A stretch of 21,021 bases of DNA from Proteiniphilum sp. UBA5384. GTDB lineage: Bacteria > Bacteroidota > Bacteroidia > Bacteroidales > Dysgonomonadaceae. Both the position numbers and the translations under genes were made by a program. The notes beneath the pieces were generated by a model. It was given only the letters and a program-made list of their open reading frames with translations, was not told the DNA's origin and searched no databases. The stretch lies in the NCBI RefSeq assembly GCF_002410825.1, contig NZ_DHOS01000003.1, positions 1 to 21,021 of the forward strand, given 5' to 3'. Positions 13,679 to 21,021 of the stretch are shown piece by piece (position 1 is the stretch's first letter; every line of letters begins with the position of its first letter).

Positions 13679-15640
13679 ATGAATAGATTTTTTCATATAA
13701 AGCGGCTATATAGCTATATTCTCACGACTTTTATTCCGCTTTTCCTGATGACTTTTGTCATATGCCTTTTTCTGGTATTGATGCAATTCCTCTGGAAATA
13801 TGTGGAGGATATGGTCGGGAAGGGATTAGATGTGAGTGTGATTGGGGAGATGTTTTTTTATGCTGCCCTCTCACTTGTTCCCATGGCTTTACCTTTGGCC
13901 ATTTTGTTAGCCTCATTGATGATGTTCGGAAATATGGGCGAGAGCCTGGAATTGCTGGCTGTGAAATCTGCAGGTATTCCGTTGCTGACCTCTATGAAAC
14001 CGCTTATTATTCTTGTTTTAGGGATTTCTGTCGGAGCTTTCTTTTACCAGAATAATATCCTGCCGAAAATACAGGCTAAGAATTATTCGTTGCTTATTTC
14101 TATCCGACAGGCCTCGCCTGAATTGGAAATCCCCGAAGGAGTTTTTTACAAAGATATTCCCGGTTATAATTTGTATGTGGGTAAGAAGGACCAAAAGACA
14201 GGTATGTTGCACAATGTATTGATTTATGATGTGGCAAGCGGATTCAATAACATGGCGGTAATTATCTGCGATTCAGCTGAGATGAGTATGGCTGATGATA
14301 AAAAGATGCTAATCTTCACCATGTATAGTGGACAGCAATTTCAAAACTTCCAACAGGGAGCGTCTTCTTCTTCCTCACGTTATAATAATGATTTTGTGCC
14401 CTATGCACGGGAGAATTTCGATACCAAGTCTATGATGATTTCCTACGATGCCAACTTTAACCGCATAGGGGAAGATGCAATTGAAGGGAATGCCTCCAGC
14501 AATTATGTGTCGAAAAACATGTCTCAATTGACGGCCTCTATCGATTCCATGTCGCATATTATGGATAGTGTGAATCTGGTTGACCGGAAGATGATGAAGA
14601 ATTACTCCTATCTTTCTTTCCGTAATAGTTATCCTGCGGACAAGAAAGATTCTTTGGTCTCGGCAGCACAATACATATCGGTTGAAGTGCCGTCTCCCGA
14701 TACTTTGCTCCAATCGAAACAGCTCAGCGACCAATCTGCTATTTTGCAGAATGCTTACATGAAAGCGGATAATAATAATAATGAATTTCTTTTTAGATCG
14801 CTCAATAAGACTTCCACGCAGAGAACTATCAACCGGCATTGGGTGGAATGGCACAGGAAATTTACCATTCCTTTCACATGTCTTATATTCTTTTTTATCG
14901 GCGCTCCATTGGGTTCTATAGTAAGAAAGGGCGGATTAGGTACACCTATCGTTATTTCCGTTATATTGTTTATTATCTACTATATTGTAGAAAATGTGGG
15001 ATACAAGATGACACGTGACGGTGTGTGGGTGCATTGGTTCGGTATGTGGTTCAGCTCGTTTATTTTGCTGCCTATAGGGGTTTTCCTTACCTATAAGGCT
15101 ATGAACGATTCGGTAATCATGAATGCCGATACTTATGTCAATTTCTTCAAAAGGCTCTTTTTTATCCGGGATAAAAGAAAATATCCGGTCAAGAGCGTCA
15201 TCATTGAGAAACCAGACTATGAAGAAATCGCACGCTCACTGTCTGATTTATCGCGCAGAATTGACCTGTTTCTTGATAGATACGGTCATCTCTCTTACAA
15301 GGGTTATTGGACAGATATTAATTATAACAAAGAATTACGGTCCATCAGGAGTTCATTGGAAATTATACTCAACACCCTCTCCAATTCCCGTCGGTTAGAG
15401 GTATTGTCGAAGGCTGAAGAGTACCCTATAATATTTAACGTTGTGAGGATTTTCAATCCGGGTTCAATCCCGGCTAAAATATGCATGTATCTTTTCCCTG
15501 TAGGGATCATTTTCAGACTCCTCTCCCTTCACCTCGAATGGACTACCAGGAAAGATCTGAGGAATATTCAACAGCTGAACGGAGAATTAATTCATATTTT
15601 AGAAGGCACATATGAGCCGGAAACAATCGCTTTGGCATAA
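13679..15640 (+). CDS. LptF/LptG-family permease (lipopolysaccharide export)
   Basis: This is the inner-membrane permease subunit that, with the LptB ATPase, extracts lipopolysaccharide and passes it to the periplasmic bridge. The 653-residue protein has N-terminal membrane helices at about 16-38, 57-83 and 103-123, and the family motif MGESLELLAVKSAGI at about 86-100. A large periplasmic domain (about 125-395) follows, then three helices starting FTIPFTCLIFFFIGAPLGS. The cytoplasmic tail of about 150 residues is longer than in Proteobacterial LptF/G (about 360 aa), which is normal for Bacteroidales. The ATG at 13679 is chosen over an in-frame start at 13556, since the longer frame would contain the promoter at 13585-13619. 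It lies 12 bp before ribBA and is probably in the same operon. Whether it acts as LptF or LptG cannot be told from sequence. Confidence 0.9.
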   Translation: MNRFFHIKRLYSYILTTFIPLFLMTFVICLFLVLMQFLWKYVEDMVGKGLDVSVIGEMFFYAALSLVPMALPLAILLASLMMFGNMGESLELLAVKSAGIPLLTSMKPLIILVLGISVGAFFYQNNILPKIQAKNYSLLISIRQASPELEIPEGVFYKDIPGYNLYVGKKDQKTGMLHNVLIYDVASGFNNMAVIICDSAEMSMADDKKMLIFTMYSGQQFQNFQQGASSSSSRYNNDFVPYARENFDTKSMMISYDANFNRIGEDAIEGNASSNYVSKNMSQLTASIDSMSHIMDSVNLVDRKMMKNYSYLSFRNSYPADKKDSLVSAAQYISVEVPSPDTLLQSKQLSDQSAILQNAYMKADNNNNEFLFRSLNKTSTQRTINRHWVEWHRKFTIPFTCLIFFFIGAPLGSIVRKGGLGTPIVISVILFIIYYIVENVGYKMTRDGVWVHWFGMWFSSFILLPIGVFLTYKAMNDSVIMNADTYVNFFKRLFFIRDKRKYPVKSVIIEKPDYEEIARSLSDLSRRIDLFLDRYGHLSYKGYWTDINYNKELRSIRSSLEIILNTLSNSRRLEVLSKAEEYPIIFNVVRIFNPGSIPAKICMYLFPVGIIFRLLSLHLEWTTRKDLRNIQQLNGELIHILEGTYEPETIALA

Positions 15641-15652
15641 AATATAATACAA

Positions 15653-16873
15653 ATGCAAGAAGAAATTCAATTACATGCTATTGATGAAGCTATTGAAGAG
15701 ATTCGAAAGGGTAACTTCATCATTGTGGTGGACGATGAAGATCGCGAAAATGAAGGCGATCTTATCATTGCAGCAGAACATATCACTCCTGCAAAAATCA
15801 ACTTTCTGGAAACCCATGCACGTGGACTGATTTGTGCTCCGATCACCAAAGAACGGGCCGGGGAACTGGACCTGCCGATGATGGTTTCGCACAATACATC
15901 CGTACATTCTACCCCTTTTACTGTATCCATCGATCTGCTTACTCATGGGTGTACTACCGGTATATCGGCTTACGACAGGGCACAAACCATCTTGGCATTG
16001 ACGCGTCAGGAGACGGCTCCTGAAGATTTTGGCCGTCCCGGGCATATCTTCCCGCTGCGAGCACAAACCCGCGGAGTATTACGTCGTGCAGGACATACAG
16101 AAGCAACGATTGATTTTGCCCGTTTGGCGGGACTCTACCCCGCCGGAGCGCTGGCAGAGATTAAAAATGAAGATGGCTCCATGGCACGTTTGCCCCAACT
16201 GATAGAGATGTCACGGAAATTCAACTTGAAGATCGTGTCAGTAGCCGATCTAATCAAATACAGGCTTCGTACGGAATCGCTGATCGAAAGGGGGGAAGCC
16301 GTGCAACTGCCTACGGAATACGGTATATTCACGATGATCCCGTTCCTGCAGAAAGCGACGGGACAGGAGCATGTGGCTCTTATAAAAGGGGAATGGCATG
16401 ATAATGAACCGGTATTGGTACGTGTACATTCTTCCTGTATGACCGGAGATATTTTCGGATCTATGCGCTGTGAATGTGGCGAACAACTTCATAAAGCATT
16501 GCAACTGATTGAAAAGGAGGGAAAAGGAGTGCTTGTATATCTCAATCAGGAAGGACGAGGTATCGGGTTAATGGCGAAAGCGGCCGCTTATAAGCTACAG
16601 GAAGAGGGACTCGATACCGTGGATGCCAACCTGCACCTCGGTTATCAGGCAGATGAACGGGATTATGGAGTGGGAGCGCAGATACTCCGCAGTCTGGAAG
16701 TGAGAAAAATGCGGCTGATGACGAATAATCCCACCAAACGGGTGGGCCTCGAATCCTATGGCCTGGAAGTGGTGGAAAATGTACCGCTTGAAATTACTCC
16801 CAATCAGTATAACCATTTCTATATGGAGACTAAGAAAAAGAGGATGGGCCACGTTTTACGTAGCGTGAAGTAG
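15653..16873 (+). CDS. ribBA: Bifunctional 3,4-dihydroxy-2-butanone-4-phosphate synthase / GTP cyclohydrolase II
   Basis: This enzyme supplies both starting branches of riboflavin synthesis from ribulose 5-phosphate and GTP. The 406-residue length is standard. The RibB half (1 to about 200) has the acidic metal loop DDEDRENEGD (27-36), the substrate motif HGCTTGISAYDRAQT (98-112) and GRPGHIFPLRA with His131, then RAGHTEA with His148. The RibA half (about 206-400) has zinc ligands Cys262, Cys273 and Cys275 in SSCMTGDIFGSMRCECG, and the GTP-binding segment YLNQEGRGIGL (297-306). Both active sites look complete. It follows the LptF/G gene by 12 bp and is likely co-transcribed with it, an order seen in other Bacteroidales. 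No FMN riboswitch is visible upstream; the short gap leaves no room for one. Confidence 0.96.
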   Translation: MQEEIQLHAIDEAIEEIRKGNFIIVVDDEDRENEGDLIIAAEHITPAKINFLETHARGLICAPITKERAGELDLPMMVSHNTSVHSTPFTVSIDLLTHGCTTGISAYDRAQTILALTRQETAPEDFGRPGHIFPLRAQTRGVLRRAGHTEATIDFARLAGLYPAGALAEIKNEDGSMARLPQLIEMSRKFNLKIVSVADLIKYRLRTESLIERGEAVQLPTEYGIFTMIPFLQKATGQEHVALIKGEWHDNEPVLVRVHSSCMTGDIFGSMRCECGEQLHKALQLIEKEGKGVLVYLNQEGRGIGLMAKAAAYKLQEEGLDTVDANLHLGYQADERDYGVGAQILRSLEVRKMRLMTNNPTKRVGLESYGLEVVENVPLEITPNQYNHFYMETKKKRMGHVLRSVK

Positions 16874-16924
16874 TTTTTTCATACTTCGCATGCTCCGTTA
16901 TTCTCTTGAACAATTATCGATCCT

Positions 16925-18211
16925 ATGAGTAGTATATTATACCTTCTTATCGGTGTTTTGACGGGGGGAGTTCTTGGATGGATCATCGCCTCGTTACGGG
17001 TCAGATCGAGAACAGTTTCAAAGACTGAATTTGATATGCTGACCGAGAGGTATAATGCGTTGAATATCGAACTGATCCTGTCAAGAGAAAGAATCACCGC
17101 CGAAAAGAAGTCATTGCTCGAGAGACTCGAAAATCAGAAAACGGAGATGACTGAATTACGGAAGCAGTTTAATCTCGAGTTCGAGAATATAGCTTCCAGA
17201 ATACTGGAAGAAAAAACCGAAAAATTCACCTATCTCAACAAAAACCAGTTAGACGCCATCCTTAAACCTTTTGGCGAGAATATCGAATTATTCCGTAAAA
17301 AAGTGGAAGAGGTGTATATCAATGAATCGAAAGAGCGGTTTTCACTGGGCCTGGAGGTGAAGAACCTGCGAGAACTGAACGATCGCCTCAGTACTGAAGC
17401 AAATAACCTGACCAAAGCCCTGAAAGGAAATACAAAGACTCAAGGCGATTGGGGTGAGATGATTTTAGAAAATATACTTGAACGGTCGGGATTGGTAAAG
17501 GGCAGGGAATATTTTGTACAGGAATCGTTGAGAGATAACGACGGTAATACACTGACCGGTGAAAACGGTTCCAGAATGAGACCCGACATAATCATTGCTT
17601 ACCCCGACAACCGTAGAGTAATCATCGACTCAAAAGTGTCACTTACAGCATACGCCAACTATATAGGAGCCGACGATCCCGCAGAACAAAAAAAATATAT
17701 CAACGAACATCTGCGATCGGTACGCAAGCATATCGACGAACTGAGCCGTAAAAGTTATCAGGATTATACTGATACGCTCGATTTTGTGATGATGTTCATC
17801 CCAAATGAACCGGCTTATAGCTTGGCATTGCAATATGATGAAAATATATGGCAGTATGCTTATGATAAAAAAATACTGTTTATCAGTCCGACTAACCTGA
17901 TTACTGCGTTGAAACTAATCGTGGATTTGTGGAAGCGTGAATATCAGAACCGTAACGCAATGGAAATTGCCGAGCGGGGTGCCGTGCTGTATGATAAATT
18001 CGTTAATTTTGTAGATTCTCTAACCGATATTGAGACTCATCTTGATAGAGCCAGACGGAGTTACGAGAATGCTTACGGACAGTTGAAGTCGGGCAGGGGA
18101 AACCTGATCGGCCAGGCTGAAAGATTACGCGAACTGGGTGTGAAAACAAAAAAATCGCTACCCCGATCGCTGGTTGATGAGGCTGCTGACAAGAATGAAT
18201 TGATTAACTAA
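16925..18211 (+). CDS. rmuC: RmuC-family DNA recombination protein
   Basis: RmuC proteins are thought to limit recombination at inverted repeats, and their core resembles a PD-(D/E)XK-type nuclease fold. The 428-residue protein begins with a membrane helix (about 4-23, LLIGVLTGGVLGWIIAS), followed by a coiled coil of about 100 residues. The conserved core has GDWGEMILENILERSGL and RPDIIIAYPDNRRVIIDSK, with the Asp and the Asp-Ser-Lys of the nuclease-like motif. It continues to MMFIPNEPAYSLAL and FISPTNLITALKLI. The length is typical. It lies 51 bp after ribBA and 12 bp before kbl, so it may share the operon, although the functions are unrelated. No separate promoter box was recognised. Confidence 0.92.
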   Translation: MSSILYLLIGVLTGGVLGWIIASLRVRSRTVSKTEFDMLTERYNALNIELILSRERITAEKKSLLERLENQKTEMTELRKQFNLEFENIASRILEEKTEKFTYLNKNQLDAILKPFGENIELFRKKVEEVYINESKERFSLGLEVKNLRELNDRLSTEANNLTKALKGNTKTQGDWGEMILENILERSGLVKGREYFVQESLRDNDGNTLTGENGSRMRPDIIIAYPDNRRVIIDSKVSLTAYANYIGADDPAEQKKYINEHLRSVRKHIDELSRKSYQDYTDTLDFVMMFIPNEPAYSLALQYDENIWQYAYDKKILFISPTNLITALKLIVDLWKREYQNRNAMEIAERGAVLYDKFVNFVDSLTDIETHLDRARRSYENAYGQLKSGRGNLIGQAERLRELGVKTKKSLPRSLVDEAADKNELIN

Positions 18212-18223
18212 AAAAGAAAAGAT

Positions 18224-19411
18224 ATGTACGGAAAAATGCAACAACACCTGCAAAACGAATTGAAATCGATTGAAGAGGCAGGGCTTTACAAAAATGAACG
18301 AATCATTGTCACGCCGCAAAGGGCTGAAATAAAAGTGCAGACCGGGCAGGACGTGTTGAACTTTTGTGCTAATAATTATTTGGGGTTGTCTGATCATCCG
18401 CGACTGATTAATGCCGCAAAACAGGCGCTCGATGAGCGCGGTTATGGTATGTCGTCGGTACGGTTTATCTGCGGCACACAGGATTATCACAAGGAGTTGG
18501 AAGCGACCATCAGCCGTTTCTTCAAAACCGAAGACACGATCCTTTATGCTGCTTGTTTTGACGCCAATGGTGGCCTTTTCGAACCGCTTTTTACCGAAGA
18601 GGATGCTATCATATCCGACGCACTCAACCATGCATCTATTATCGACGGGGTACGATTATGCAAAGCAAAACGTTACCGTTATGCCAATGCCGATATGTCT
18701 GACCTCGAAGAAAAACTCAGAGAGGCACAGGCACAGCGGTTCCGCATAATTGTCACCGACGGTGTGTTCTCAATGGATGGGAATGTGGCGCCCCTTGATA
18801 AAATTATGGTGTTGGCAGAAAAATATGACGCACTTGTAATGGTGGATGAAAGCCATTCGGCGGGTGTGGTAGGTAAAACGGGGAAAGGTGTTTCCGAATT
18901 ATATAATGTCATGGGGCGTGTGGATGTGATTACAGGAACTTTGGGTAAAGCTTTTGGCGGTGCCATTGGTGGGTTTACTACCGGTAGGAAGGAAATTATC
19001 GATATGCTTCGTCAACGGTCGCGTCCATACCTTTTCTCCAATTCTATACCTCCTCTGGTTGCAGCATCGGGTGTGGAAGCTTTTAATTTATTGCAGGAGT
19101 CCAATCAACTTCAGGATAAGTTGCATGAGAATGTGGAATACTTCGTGGACAAGATGAAAGAGGCGAATTTCGATATCAAACCTACTCAATCGGCTATCTG
19201 CGCTGTGATGCTTTATGAAGCCAAACTCTCGCAGGAATTTGCAGCCGAACTGCTTAATGAAGGAATCTATGTGACAGGATTTTATTATCCCGTTGTGCCC
19301 AAGGGAGAGGCGCGTATCCGCGTACAGCTCTCGGCAGGTCACGAACGTGCACACCTCGATAAAGCGATCGCAGCGTTCATCAAAGTGGGAAAAAAACTTA
19401 AATTAATTTGA
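18224..19411 (+). CDS. kbl: Glycine C-acetyltransferase (2-amino-3-ketobutyrate CoA ligase)
   Basis: This PLP enzyme cleaves 2-amino-3-oxobutyrate with CoA into glycine and acetyl-CoA, the second step of threonine catabolism. The 395-residue length matches the alpha-oxoamine synthase family. The PLP lysine is Lys242 in TGTLGKAFGGAIGG. Asp208 and His211 lie in MVDESHSAGVVG, His136 in NHASIIDG, and the N-terminal NFCANNYLGLSDHP motif is present at about 46-59. The particular N-terminus (MQQHLQNELKSIEEAGLYKNER) and adjacency to tdh favour Kbl over serine palmitoyltransferase or the BioF and HemA relatives. It follows rmuC by 12 bp and precedes tdh by 61 bp, giving the classic kbl-tdh pair. Confidence 0.94.
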   Translation: MYGKMQQHLQNELKSIEEAGLYKNERIIVTPQRAEIKVQTGQDVLNFCANNYLGLSDHPRLINAAKQALDERGYGMSSVRFICGTQDYHKELEATISRFFKTEDTILYAACFDANGGLFEPLFTEEDAIISDALNHASIIDGVRLCKAKRYRYANADMSDLEEKLREAQAQRFRIIVTDGVFSMDGNVAPLDKIMVLAEKYDALVMVDESHSAGVVGKTGKGVSELYNVMGRVDVITGTLGKAFGGAIGGFTTGRKEIIDMLRQRSRPYLFSNSIPPLVAASGVEAFNLLQESNQLQDKLHENVEYFVDKMKEANFDIKPTQSAICAVMLYEAKLSQEFAAELLNEGIYVTGFYYPVVPKGEARIRVQLSAGHERAHLDKAIAAFIKVGKKLKLI

Positions 19412-19472
19412 TAATTAGTTGATGTCATGACTTGTTGATTAATTCTGCTGATTATCTTAATTCTATCAAAAA

Positions 19473-20498
19473 ATGAAAGCATTAGTCAAATTACGTCCTG
19501 GAAAAGGTATCTGGATGGAAGATGTCCCCATCCCGTCGATCAGTGTAAATGATGTACTCATCAAAATTAAAAAGACATCCATATGTGGTACTGATCTCCA
19601 CATTTATAAATGGGATGACTGGTCTCAAAAAACCATTAAAACGCCTATGACCATCGGACATGAATATGTAGGAGAGATCGTGGATATGGGCAGTGGTGTG
19701 CAAAACCTGAAAATAGGCGATCGGGTGACCGGTGAAGGCCATATTGCTTGTGGACACTGCCGGAACTGCCGCCGTGGAAAATTACATGTATGTGAAAATA
19801 CCATCGGTGTGGGGGTGAATCGTGACGGGGCATTTGCCGAATACCTTTCCCTCCCGGCATCGAATGTGGTGAAACTCGATCCCCGTATCCCCGATGAGAT
19901 TGCTTCTATCATGGATCCGTTTGGTAATGCCACACATACAGCCCTCTCTTTCCCGTTGATTGCTGAAGATGTGCTGATTACCGGTGCCGGACTGATCGGT
20001 AGCATGGCTACTGCCATCTGCCGTTTTGCCGGTGCCCGTTACATCGTAGTGAGCGACCTGAGTGAATACAGGCTGGATATTGCCAGGAAAATGGGTGCCA
20101 CACTCACGGTAAATATTTCAAAAGGTGAGACAATAGCCCAGGCGGTGAAGAAACTGGAAATGCGTGGCTTTGATGTGGGATTGGAAATGTCAGGTTCTCC
20201 TGCCGGATTCCGTGAAATGATCGACAATATGTACAACGGTTCCAAGATATCACTACTGGGTATATTACCCAACAATACGATGGTAGACTGGAATGAGATT
20301 ATCTTTAAGGCTCTCACTCTGAAAGGGATTTATGGCCGTGAAATGTGGGAAACATGGTACCAGATGGAACAAATGATCATTTCTGGATTGGATTTGAGCC
20401 CTATCATCACTCACCGGTTCAGTATTGATGATTTCCAGAAAGGATTCGACGTGATGGAGGAAGGCCAATGTGGTAAAGTAATTCTTAGTTGGGAATAA
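19473..20498 (+). CDS. tdh: L-threonine 3-dehydrogenase (zinc-dependent)
   Basis: The enzyme oxidises threonine with NAD+ to 2-amino-3-oxobutyrate, which Kbl then cleaves. The 341-residue medium-chain dehydrogenase has catalytic zinc ligands Cys38 (in SICGTDLH, with Thr40 and His43) and His63-Glu64 (IGHEYVGEI). The structural zinc cysteines are 93, 96, 99 and 107 (CGHCRNCRRGKLHVC). The Rossmann motif GAGLIGSMA lies at about 172-180. DPFGNATHTA is the family signature that distinguishes Tdh from sorbitol dehydrogenases. All key residues are intact. It is the last gene of the plus-strand block, and its stop TAA abuts the stop of the convergent DUF4230 fragment with no base between them. Confidence 0.95.
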   Translation: MKALVKLRPGKGIWMEDVPIPSISVNDVLIKIKKTSICGTDLHIYKWDDWSQKTIKTPMTIGHEYVGEIVDMGSGVQNLKIGDRVTGEGHIACGHCRNCRRGKLHVCENTIGVGVNRDGAFAEYLSLPASNVVKLDPRIPDEIASIMDPFGNATHTALSFPLIAEDVLITGAGLIGSMATAICRFAGARYIVVSDLSEYRLDIARKMGATLTVNISKGETIAQAVKKLEMRGFDVGLEMSGSPAGFREMIDNMYNGSKISLLGILPNNTMVDWNEIIFKALTLKGIYGREMWETWYQMEQMIISGLDLSPIITHRFSIDDFQKGFDVMEEGQCGKVILSWE

Positions 20499-20879
20499 TT
20501 AGGATTTAAAAAAATTGACTGCTTTATCAAATGCCTTATCAAATACGTTTATGTGTCTTAACAAGGGGAGCTCTTTTTCAGGGCTCTCTTTTTTTTCTTC
20601 TTCCGGTTCCGGAAAGACTTTATAGTTTTCAATCAGATCGATATTTTTGACAGACCATTGGTTTGCAGCTGTCACTTCTTCCAACAATAATTTCATTTGG
20701 TCGGCCGCAATTTTCATTAATCCACTTTGTAATGCGGCTTTTTTTACCTGTTCTTTTGCCAGACTCTGGATTTGTTGCAAATCCTTTCGTCCGATTACAT
20801 TAAAAAGATCATCTTCGAAATAGTAGTAATTGAAATCACAATCCACTGAAAGAATTTCCGGTTTGGGGAAGTCTACCAA
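20499..20879 (-). CDS. N-terminally truncated DUF4230-type protein (probable pseudogene)
   Basis: The frame encodes up to 126 residues. The first part (LVDFPKPEILSVDCDFNYYY, then a Phe-Glu-Asp-Asp stretch) matches, from memory, the second half of DUF4230 proteins, where a P-x-P-E/K-I-L-S-x-D segment precedes a helical end (AKEQVKKAALQSGLMKIA). Full-length members have roughly 100 more residues before it, including a membrane anchor. Here an in-frame TAA lies only three codons upstream of the TTG taken as start, and no ATG is available. About 50 bases further upstream there is a palindrome and transposase-coding sequence. I infer that an insertion removed the 5' half. The C-terminus is unusually charged (EPEEEKKESPEKELP). 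Function of the family is unknown. Confidence 0.6.
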   Translation of the reverse strand: MVDFPKPEILSVDCDFNYYYFEDDLFNVIGRKDLQQIQSLAKEQVKKAALQSGLMKIAADQMKLLLEEVTAANQWSVKNIDLIENYKVFPEPEEEKKESPEKELPLLRHINVFDKAFDKAVNFFKS

Positions 20880-20921
20880 CCGTATTTCTTAACTTCTCCC
20901 CTTTCTTAGACAATTATTATT

Positions 20922-20929
20922 CAAAGATA
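20922..20929 (-). promoter_or_regulatory. -7 box upstream of the DUF4230 fragment
   Basis: The minus-strand TATCTTTG matches the -7 consensus and lies only two bases from the 44-bp palindrome, whose arm would cover the -33 position. It may be the original promoter, a relic, or a hybrid promoter made by insertion. An AAGGGGAG motif follows, 16 bases before the TTG. Confidence 0.4.
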
Positions 20930-20931
20930 AG

Positions 20932-20975
20932 TTAGTTTCCCGGGTTCGCCCGGCCGGGCGAATCCGGGAAACTAA
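20932..20975. repeat. 44-bp near-perfect palindrome
   Basis: The arms at 20932-20953 and 20954-20975 are 22 bp each, complementary except for one position (G20944 against T20963), with no spacer. The stretch is GC-rich (CCGGGCGAA type core). The stop codon of the transposase tail lies inside the right arm. It could be an IS-borne terminator or part of an IS terminus. Confidence 0.8.
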
Positions 20976-21021
20976 GCGGCCGCCCGGAACATCTCCACCG
21001 GCCTTTTATACGCTAACCCCT
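20972..21021 (-). CDS. C-terminal codons of an IS transposase (partial, runs off the window)
   Basis: The minus-strand frame at the edge reads GLAYKRPVEMFRAAA and then TAG. The pattern L-x-Y-K-x-P-x-E-x-F close to a C-terminus is the usual ending of DDE transposases of the IS3, IS481 and IS30 families (commonly RP..LGYKTPAEVF). Only 15 residues are visible, so the family cannot be named. The stop codon is embedded in the adjoining palindrome. Together these suggest an insertion sequence reading leftwards whose end lies near 20930. Confidence 0.55.
   Translation of the reverse strand, partial: GLAYKRPVEMFRAAA

Noticed and set aside
19412..19472. Repeated TTGAT motifs between kbl and tdh as an operator
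   Set aside because: The spacing is irregular and the sequence AT-rich; chance is sufficient.
1..21021. CRISPR array, tRNA or rRNA genes
   Set aside because: No repeat-spacer pattern, cloverleaf or ribosomal RNA segment was recognised by reading either strand.

Overview
The window comes from a member of the Bacteroidota, most likely order Bacteroidales. The evidence is the repeated -7 promoter box TAnnTTTG (usually TATCTTTG), the lack of strong Shine-Dalgarno sites, an extended LptF/LptG permease next to ribBA, and Bacteroides-type mobilization genes. A Dysgonomonadaceae or Porphyromonadaceae-like host is a guess. No tRNA or rRNA was seen.

Layout. (1) 1-414: a short secreted-protein fragment on the minus strand. 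Its stop codon lies in a 20-bp-period repeat that looks like an insertion-sequence end. (2) About 434-12762: an accessory island that looks like a decayed mobilizable element. Read right to left, it holds a putative oriT with ~50-bp-spaced repeats, a MobC-like protein, a MobA-type relaxase, an OmpR-type regulator and sensor kinase, a CzcA-CzcC-CzcB-like RND metal efflux operon, and a remnant of a tyrosine recombinase. A complete group II intron on the plus strand sits directly behind a hairpin in the putative oriT. Hairpin target, CGC-type domain V and an endonuclease-less maturase all point to group IIC. (3) 12763-13611: poorly coding DNA with one unrecognised ORF. (4) 13612-20498: an ordinary chromosomal plus-strand block of lptF/G permease, ribBA, rmuC, kbl and tdh. 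(5) 20499-21021: a truncated DUF4230 gene, a 44-bp near-perfect palindrome, and the C-terminal codons of a transposase running off the edge. Both edges therefore look like IS copies, as expected if an assembly contig broke at repeats.

How it works together. The kinase probably senses a metal in the periplasm and phosphorylates the regulator. The efflux operon has its own promoter inside the kinase-efflux gap. A perfect tandem 11-bp repeat, with the kinase stop codon inside it, replaces the -33 region. This is the arrangement expected of an OmpR-family activator site, so the regulator is likely to switch on the pump. The mobilization genes would let a co-resident conjugative element move this cargo, although the recombinase is now broken. 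The chromosomal block covers lipopolysaccharide export, riboflavin synthesis, DNA maintenance and threonine catabolism to glycine.

The strongest observations are the tandem operator, the intron in the oriT hairpin, the regularly spaced oriT repeats, and the IS-truncated genes at both edges. I see no clearly new defence or biosynthetic system.
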